Assembly: GCF_934643405.1 (NCBI RefSeq)
Contig: NZ_CAKUCL010000298.1
Span: forward strand, 1 to 8,088
Length of the DNA: 8,088 nt
Direction of reading: 5' to 3'
DNA from: an uncultured Actinoplanes sp.
GTDB taxonomy: Bacteria > Actinomycetota > Actinomycetes > Mycobacteriales > Micromonosporaceae
Part shown: positions 4,431-8,088 of the stretch, piece after piece
How the letters are laid out: each line of letters opens with the position of its first letter
Numbering within the stretch: position 1 is the stretch's first letter
The notes under the pieces: model-generated
Database searches by the model: none
What the model was told of the DNA's origin: nothing
Seen by the model: the letters and a program-made list of their open reading frames with translations, nothing else
Position numbers and translations under genes: made by a program

Positions 4431-5057
4431 GTGGATGTTCGCGCGGCCATCGCGGTCGAGCGCCGCCGGATAGCCGACCTGGTCGACGGGTTGGATGCGG
4501 CGCAGCTCGACCGGCCCAGCCTCTGCGGCGACTGGACCGTCAAGCAGGTGGCCGCCCACCTGCTCGCGGCGGTCGAGTTCTCGCCCGGCGCCGCCCTTCG
4601 GACTTTCGTACGGTGTGGTTTCCGCCTGCACAGAGCCAACGCTCAGATCGCCGTGTCCGTCGCCCGGCGGCCCGCCACCGAGCTGGCCGACGGCTTACGG
4701 CGCCACGCCGAGACCGATTTCCGGCCGCCGGTGGTCGGCTATCCCGGCCAGCTGACCGACCTGCAGGTCCACGGCCAGGACATGCGGCGCCCCCTCGGCC
4801 TGCCGCACGGCCTCACGCCGGATGGCTTGCGCGCCTCGCTGACCTTCCTGACCGGCGGCCGAGCGCCCGGCTTCACCTCGAGGCGCCGCTTGTCCGGCCT
4901 GCGTCTCGCCGCGTCCGACCTGCCGTGGACGTGGGGTTCCGGCGCCCTGGTGACCGGCCCGGCCGAGGCCTTGATGATGGCGATGACCGGCCGCCCGGTG
5001 GCCTTGGCCGAGCTGGACGGCCTCGGCGTCCGAACGCTGGCCCACCGCATCTCCTGA
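4431..5057 (+). CDS. Maleylpyruvate isomerase family (DinB-like) mycothiol-dependent enzyme
   Basis: This 208-residue protein has the layout of actinobacterial MDMPI-type proteins. The N-terminal DinB-like four-helix part carries LCGDWTVKQVAAHLLAAVEF (31-50), with H43 as a likely metal ligand. Helix QLTDLQVHGQDMRRPLGLP (107-125) supplies H114 and nearby acids, as in the family signature (usually VHGWD). A C-terminal part, LRLAASDLPWTWGSGALVTGPAEALMMAMTGRPVALAELDGLGV (157-200), matches the short domain that closes many members. The founding enzyme isomerises maleylpyruvate with mycothiol as cofactor, but most paralogues have unknown substrates. No gentisate-pathway gene is nearby, so the substrate is open and the role may be thiol transfer or detoxification. 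The GTG at 4431 is chosen because the conserved first helix starts immediately and a leaderless -10 fits it. The next gene follows after 64 bp with its own promoter. Confidence 0.83.
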   Translation: MDVRAAIAVERRRIADLVDGLDAAQLDRPSLCGDWTVKQVAAHLLAAVEFSPGAALRTFVRCGFRLHRANAQIAVSVARRPATELADGLRRHAETDFRPPVVGYPGQLTDLQVHGQDMRRPLGLPHGLTPDGLRASLTFLTGGRAPGFTSRRRLSGLRLAASDLPWTWGSGALVTGPAEALMMAMTGRPVALAELDGLGVRTLAHRIS

Positions 5058-5091
5058 CGGCGCCTCCCGCGCCCCGCATTGATCCACAAAA

Positions 5092-5114
5092 CTGTCGGAG
5101 GGCCGCCCTAGGGT
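5092..5114 (+). promoter_or_regulatory. RecA-NDp/PafBC-type DNA-damage promoter, leaderless
   Basis: The mycobacterial RecA-independent damage promoter is TTGTCRGTG, 8 nt, TANNNT. Here CTGTCGGAG (5092-5100) is followed by exactly 8 nt (5101-5108) and TAGGGT (5109-5114). Seven of nine upstream positions match and the spacing is exact. The -10 ends 7 nt before the ATG at 5122, so the mRNA is probably leaderless. Induction by DNA damage is predicted from the motif only. Confidence 0.55.
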
Positions 5115-5121
5115 CACCCGC

Positions 5122-5736
5122 ATGAATGGCACCCCTCTCCAGACGTCCCCCATCACCCTCGACCGCCACATGATGCTCGGCGAGATCGACTACCAGGTGA
5201 CCGCCTTCCCCACCGAGGACCACCGCATCGAGCTCTGCATTGTCAGCAGCGACGGCGACGGCCAGGTGGTGAGCGAGATCAGCGGCGGCATCTCCCCCGC
5301 CGACCTGCCCCCGCTGACCGACGTCCTGACCTCGACGCTGGCCGGTCTGATAGCCATGACCCAGCCCCCGTCGACGGTTCGCGTCCCTCCTCCACCCGAC
5401 CGCCGGGGCCGCTTCCCCAACCAGGGCACCCGCTGGACCCCGGAGGACGACGACCGCTTGGTGGCCCGGTACCGCGAGGGCGCCCGCCCGCGCGAGCTGA
5501 TGGACGAGTTCGGCCGCAGCAATGGCGGCATCCGGGCCCGCCTGGAGTATTTGGGCGAGCTGACACCGGGAGGTCGCTGGCGCCCGCCGCCACCGGCCGA
5601 GGCGGCCGCTCCGGCGGCAGCTCAGCCGACGGCAGTTCACGCTGCCGCCGCGTCCGAGCCGGTTCGCGCCATCGATCCTCCTGCATCCCCCGATCCCGGT
5701 GCTCCTGCCTCACCTCCGAAGGCCGAGGCCGACTGA
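5122..5736 (+). CDS. Myb-like helix-turn-helix protein with Pro/Ala-rich tail, function unknown
   Basis: A 204-residue protein in three parts. Residues 1-80 are a small mixed domain (MLGEIDYQVTAFPTEDHRIELCIVSSDGDGQVVSEISGGI, then a helix) that I cannot assign. Residues 101-146 are a tri-helical, SANT/Myb-like HTH: TRWTPEDDDRLVARYREG, then ARPRELMDEFGRSNGGIRAR, then LEYLG. This is the type found alone or at the end of bacterial helicases and nucleases, where it is thought to bind DNA. Residues 154-204 are a low-complexity Pro/Ala tail, probably disordered. ATG 5122 has no good ribosome binding site but sits 7 nt after a -10 box in a RecA-NDp-like promoter, which suggests a role in, or control by, the DNA-damage response. 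It is a single-gene unit closed by a terminator 15 nt after the stop. Confidence 0.75.
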   Translation: MNGTPLQTSPITLDRHMMLGEIDYQVTAFPTEDHRIELCIVSSDGDGQVVSEISGGISPADLPPLTDVLTSTLAGLIAMTQPPSTVRVPPPPDRRGRFPNQGTRWTPEDDDRLVARYREGARPRELMDEFGRSNGGIRARLEYLGELTPGGRWRPPPPAEAAAPAAAQPTAVHAAAASEPVRAIDPPASPDPGAPASPPKAEAD

Positions 5737-5751
5737 CCTGCCCACCTCGTC

Positions 5752-5778
5752 GGCCGGGCGCCCCTGAGGCGCCCGGCC
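5752..5778 (+). terminator. Strong GC-rich stem-loop terminator
   Basis: A perfect 11-bp stem pairs GGCCGGGCGCC (5752-5762) with GGCGCCCGGCC (5768-5778) around the 5-nt loop CCTGA. It begins 15 nt after the stop codon of the HTH gene. No U-run follows, as expected for many actinomycete terminators. Confidence 0.82.
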
Positions 5779-6200
5779 CACAATCTCCGCGAAGGCGGAC
5801 CACGATGACGTTCTGATTCCTCCGGCTCGGCGCCCTTGGACGCCGGCCTCTTCGTCACCAGCGCGCGAGAGGCGCGCACCCGGCCCGGCCGTTCGAGCCT
5901 TCGTGATGCTCAGGCCTCGACGGCTCAGCGCGGCGTCCGAGGCGGTGAAGCTGCCGCCGCCGGCCGGTGCGTGCGGCCCGAGGGCCGTCGCCCTCACCCG
6001 ATCGTGCGGGACGGCGCAATACCGGCCGGACGGGTGAACCCGGAAGGCGGTCATGTCGGACAACGCGGGCGATCCATCGCGGCCTATCGCGGTGAAGGTG
6101 CGAGTGGGTTGCGTGTGCGGGCGGCCCTCAGACCGGCCGCCGCGCGCACCGATCAGAGCCGGACCAGGGCCGTGATGAACCGACGCGAAAGGCAACGAAC
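5779..6200. other. 422-bp gap without a convincing gene
   Basis: Open frames exist on both strands but show no domain, no ribosome binding site and start pair, and no consistent third-position bias, so I read this as non-coding. It contains a 6-bp hairpin GCGCGC/GCGCGC (5861-5877), an inverted repeat GCCGTC/GACGGC (5984-5989 and 6010-6015) and the much stronger hairpin at 6113-6149. The promoter of the deacetylase gene must lie here, but no clear -35/-10 pair was found. GAAAGG (6187-6192) is its probable ribosome binding site. Confidence 0.55.
6113..6149 (+). other. 14-bp stem-loop in the upstream region of the deacetylase gene
   Basis: Bases 6113-6126 pair with 6135-6149 through 14 pairs, with one bulged G (6142), one G-U pair and an 8-nt loop CTCAGACC. 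It ends 51 nt before the ATG at 6201. It could shape the mRNA leader, terminate transcription entering from upstream, or be a protein-binding dyad. Confidence 0.5.
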
Positions 6201-7601
6201 ATGGGTCTGCGCAAGGTTCGAGCCGCCGCGCTCGGCGGGATGATGCTCGCGGCTATCTTCGCGCTCCCGCTGCAAGCCACGGCCGCCAGCCGTCCCGGCG
6301 ACGAGAGGGCGGCCGCCAGCCGTCCCGGCAACGAGGGGGCGGCCGCAACGGCAACCACGACCGAGCAGACCGGCACGACCGCCGACTGCCGTTACCGTTC
6401 GACGGCCCGGCCGGCCACGACGACATCCCGCAGCCCGGTCACCCTCAACGTCGTCGCGCACGAGGACGACGACCTGCTGTTCATCAACCCGGCGGTCAGC
6501 GACGACATCGAGGCGGGCCGCTGCGTGGTCACGCTTTTCGTCACCGCGGGCGACGCCGGCCGGCGCCCCAGCTACTGGCGTGCTCGGGAACAGGGCGCCA
6601 TGGCCGCCTACGCCGAAATGGCCGGCACCCCGAACGAGTGGGCCGAGGACACCATGGTCGTCGCCGGCCGCGGCATCGCCCGGTTCACGCTGCTCAACTC
6701 GAGCATCTCGCTGCTCTTCCTCCGCCTCCCGGACGGGCACGGCAACCCGGCCCGTCCCGGTGAGACCCTGCAACGGCTGTGGCGCGGCGAGATCACCGCG
6801 GTGCGCCCGCTCACGTCGGGCGACCGCTACACCCGCAACGGCCTTGTCGCCACTCTCACCGCATTGATGGACGCCATCACCCCGGACGAGATTCGCACTC
6901 TCGACTACATGGGCAGCTACGGCGACGGCGACCACAACGACCATCACACGGCCGCCTATTTCACCTACGAGGCGCAGAAGCACTACCGCACTCCGCACCA
7001 CATCTCCGGCTACATGGGCTACCCCATGGAGAACGAACCGGAAAACCTTCCCGATCCCGTACGGGAGGAGAAGCTAGCCGTCTTCCTGGCCTACGCCCCG
7101 TACGACGTGAAGGTGTGCCAGTCCGCCGACTCGTGCACGGCCAATTTCTACGGCCCTCGGTTCACCCGTTCGGTAGCCACCCACAGCGAGTTCCGCAAGG
7201 ACGCCAATGTGGCCCGCTCGGCCCGGGTAACCGCTTCGGCGGCCCAGCACGCGGCCTACACCGCGGCCATCGGAACCGGAGAATGGGCGACCCCCGGCCG
7301 TACCGGAGCCTGGATGTCCTTGACCTGGCCGACCAGCCGCCGCCTGGCGCAGATCGACCTGCGCGACCGCACCAATTCGAGAGACCAGGTCCTGGCCGGC
7401 CTGCTGGAATTCTCCGACGGCACCAGAATCAGGGTCGCCGCCCTGCCGAACAACGGCGCCACCAAGCATTTCCGCTTCCCCCCGCGAAACGTGACCGGCG
7501 TCCGCCTGAAAATCACCGCGGTCTCCGGGACGACCAAAAACGCGGGCGTAGCCGCGATCAGCGCCTACACGGCCCCCAGCGCGCAAGGCGCCCCGAACTA
7601 A
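6201..7601 (+). CDS. Secreted PIG-L family N-acetylglucosaminyl deacetylase-like protein with C-terminal galactose-binding-like domain
   Basis: A 466-residue exported protein. Residues 1-29 are a signal peptide: MGLRKVR, hydrophobic core AAALGGMMLAAIFALPL, cleavage after ATA or TAA. A duplicated Ala-rich linker follows (27-48). The PIG-L domain spans about 80-300. VVAHEDDDLLF (84-94) is the variant of AHPDDE, with H87 and D90 as metal ligands and D89 as likely catalytic base, and GDHNDHHTAA (243-252) is the second metal-binding motif. This Zn-dependent family deacetylates N-acetylglucosamine-containing substrates (GlcNAc-PI, MshB, sugar antibiotics); an extracellular member probably acts on glycans or wall-derived sugars. 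Residues about 336-458 form a beta-sandwich of the F5/8-C-like (DUF7402) kind: NVARSARVTASA, TGAWMSLTW, LLEFSDGTRIRVAALPNNG, GVRLKITAVS. This is a common partner of secreted PIG-L domains and likely binds carbohydrate. GAAAGG lies 8 nt before the ATG. Monocistronic, with a hairpin after the stop. Confidence 0.88.
   Translation: MGLRKVRAAALGGMMLAAIFALPLQATAASRPGDERAAASRPGNEGAAATATTTEQTGTTADCRYRSTARPATTTSRSPVTLNVVAHEDDDLLFINPAVSDDIEAGRCVVTLFVTAGDAGRRPSYWRAREQGAMAAYAEMAGTPNEWAEDTMVVAGRGIARFTLLNSSISLLFLRLPDGHGNPARPGETLQRLWRGEITAVRPLTSGDRYTRNGLVATLTALMDAITPDEIRTLDYMGSYGDGDHNDHHTAAYFTYEAQKHYRTPHHISGYMGYPMENEPENLPDPVREEKLAVFLAYAPYDVKVCQSADSCTANFYGPRFTRSVATHSEFRKDANVARSARVTASAAQHAAYTAAIGTGEWATPGRTGAWMSLTWPTSRRLAQIDLRDRTNSRDQVLAGLLEFSDGTRIRVAALPNNGATKHFRFPPRNVTGVRLKITAVSGTTKNAGVAAISAYTAPSAQGAPN
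6281..6340 (+). repeat. 30-bp tandem duplication after the signal peptide
   Basis: Two 30-bp copies, 6281-6310 and 6311-6340, differ at two positions and encode AASRPGDERA then AASRPGNEGA, extending the linker just after the signal-peptide cleavage site. The frame is kept. The period equals that of the unrelated repeat in the regulator gene at 1771-1940. Confidence 0.9.
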
Positions 7602-7606
7602 CCGGA

Positions 7607-7645
7607 CCGGTCGGTCGGCTGACCTTCCGACGGCCCGGCGACCGG
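7607..7645 (+). terminator. Nested stem-loop after the deacetylase gene
   Basis: CCGGTCG (7607-7613) pairs with CGACCGG (7639-7645), and inside it GTCGG (7614-7618) pairs with CCGAC (7627-7631) around an 8-nt loop, leaving a 7-nt one-sided bulge. It starts 5 nt after the stop codon. No U-run is present. Confidence 0.5.
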
Positions 7646-7665
7646 CGGATGTGCGGGGAGACGGA

Positions 7666-8088
7666 ATGTTCGAGGTGGCGGGACCCGTAGCGACCGATGC
7701 CGGCATGCAGGCGCTGTGGAACCCCGAGCGCTTCGCACCGTCGTCGACTACGACTCATGGGAAGACTCGTTGCTCGAGGACGGGGACATCCTCCAGCACG
7801 TCCGGGCGGGCATGCTCGTGCCGATCAACCTGGGGGATTCGGCCTTCCAGTTCGTGGTCCGTGTCGGCACCTGCGAGCAGATCGCGGACCTGACCGAGCG
7901 CGAGCGGGCACGACTGCTCGTCACCTCGGATCCCTACCTCGTCACCTCAGCCGGGGTGCTCCACCTGAGCGGGTTGGAGGACGTGTCGGCGAACACGGAC
8001 GAAGACGTCCTCCACGTGGCGGCACCCGCCGGCCGTTACACGGTGACCGTCAACCCATCGATGGGGAGAGCGATCCGGACTCCCGCAC
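7666..8088 (+). pseudogene. Unknown gene with an apparent 1-bp deletion near 7734-7737, incomplete at the right edge
   Basis: The start is ATG 7666, with GGGGAG 5 nt upstream. This frame reads MFEVAGPVATDAG, then MQALWNPERFA, and has G/C at most third positions up to about 7734. Past that point the frame turns into low-complexity Ser/Thr/Arg and stops at 7893, while the frame one base earlier becomes clearly coding to the window end: VVDYDSWEDSLLEDGDI, AGMLVPINLGDSAFQFVVRVG, ERERARLLVTSDPYLV, and AAPAGRYTVTVNP. One extra base at TTCG(C)CACCGTC would join them as PERFATVVDYDSW. In the second frame upstream of the junction (GTG 7716) the codons are gtg gaa ccc cga gcg ctt, poor in G/C at third positions, which argues against a genuine later start. 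The product is not recognised: about 140 visible residues, soluble, no TM or signal. This is either a real lesion or a sequencing error. Confidence 0.6.

Noticed and set aside
4017..4631. Minus-strand open frame overlapping the barstar-like and MDMPI-like genes
   Set aside because: It is out of frame with the barstar-like gene and antisense to the MDMPI-like gene; the sequence is low-complexity.
5710..6195. 161-codon minus-strand open frame in the gap before the deacetylase gene
   Set aside because: No ribosome binding site, no recognisable domain, and it runs through the terminator stem at 5752-5778 and the hairpin at 6113-6149.
7734..7745. Programmed ribosomal frameshift in the last gene
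   Set aside because: The junction TTCGCACCGTCG has no slippery heptamer or homopolymer and no obvious stimulatory structure; a simple one-base deletion or sequencing error explains it better.

Overview
The window comes from a very GC-rich bacterium, almost certainly an actinomycete. Coding frames have a strong G/C bias at codon third positions, GTG starts are common, and two promoters look leaderless (a TANNNT -10 box 6-7 nt before the start codon). The gene families (short HTH/prim-pol pair, XRE-cupin regulator beside a flavin oxidoreductase, mycothiol-type DinB/MDMPI enzyme, secreted PIG-L deacetylase) fit Micromonosporaceae such as Actinoplanes, but the genus is inference.

Layout. (1) 1-962: the first 21 codons of an XRE-type HTH regulator leave the window on the minus strand. 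It is divergent from a prim-pol-like protein (306-962) with a good sigma70-type promoter; a perfect 13-bp palindrome lies between them. (2) 963-1184: convergent gap with a 15-bp tandem duplication. (3) 1185-2818: an XRE-cupin regulator (minus) and a thioredoxin-reductase-like flavoprotein (plus), divergent across 47 bp. The regulator's N-terminus is a 30-bp tandem repeat. The flavoprotein has a shortened NAD(P)H-binding half. (4) 2778-3686: a two-TM protein of unknown function (minus), overlapping the flavoprotein tail by 41 bp. (5) 3687-4033: non-coding, with two 69-bp tandem repeats and two back-to-back hairpins. (6) 4034-4327: a barstar-like protein (minus) without a visible RNase partner. 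(7) 4431-5736: a mycothiol-dependent-isomerase-family protein behind a near-palindrome, then a Myb-like HTH protein whose promoter matches the RecA-independent DNA-damage (RecA-NDp/PafBC) motif, closed by a strong terminator. (8) 5779-6200: a gap with a 14-bp hairpin. (9) 6201-7601: a secreted PIG-L N-acetylglucosaminyl deacetylase-like protein with a C-terminal galactose-binding-like domain. (10) 7666-8088: an unknown gene running off the right edge, which appears to carry a one-base deletion near 7734-7737.

There is no single operon or mobile island. The window reads as small one- or two-gene units, each with its own control region. No tRNA, rRNA, CRISPR array, transposase or integrase was seen. 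The points most worth following are the damage-type promoter on the HTH gene, the frameshift at the right edge, the in-frame repeat at the regulator's N-terminus, and the 69-bp repeat block.
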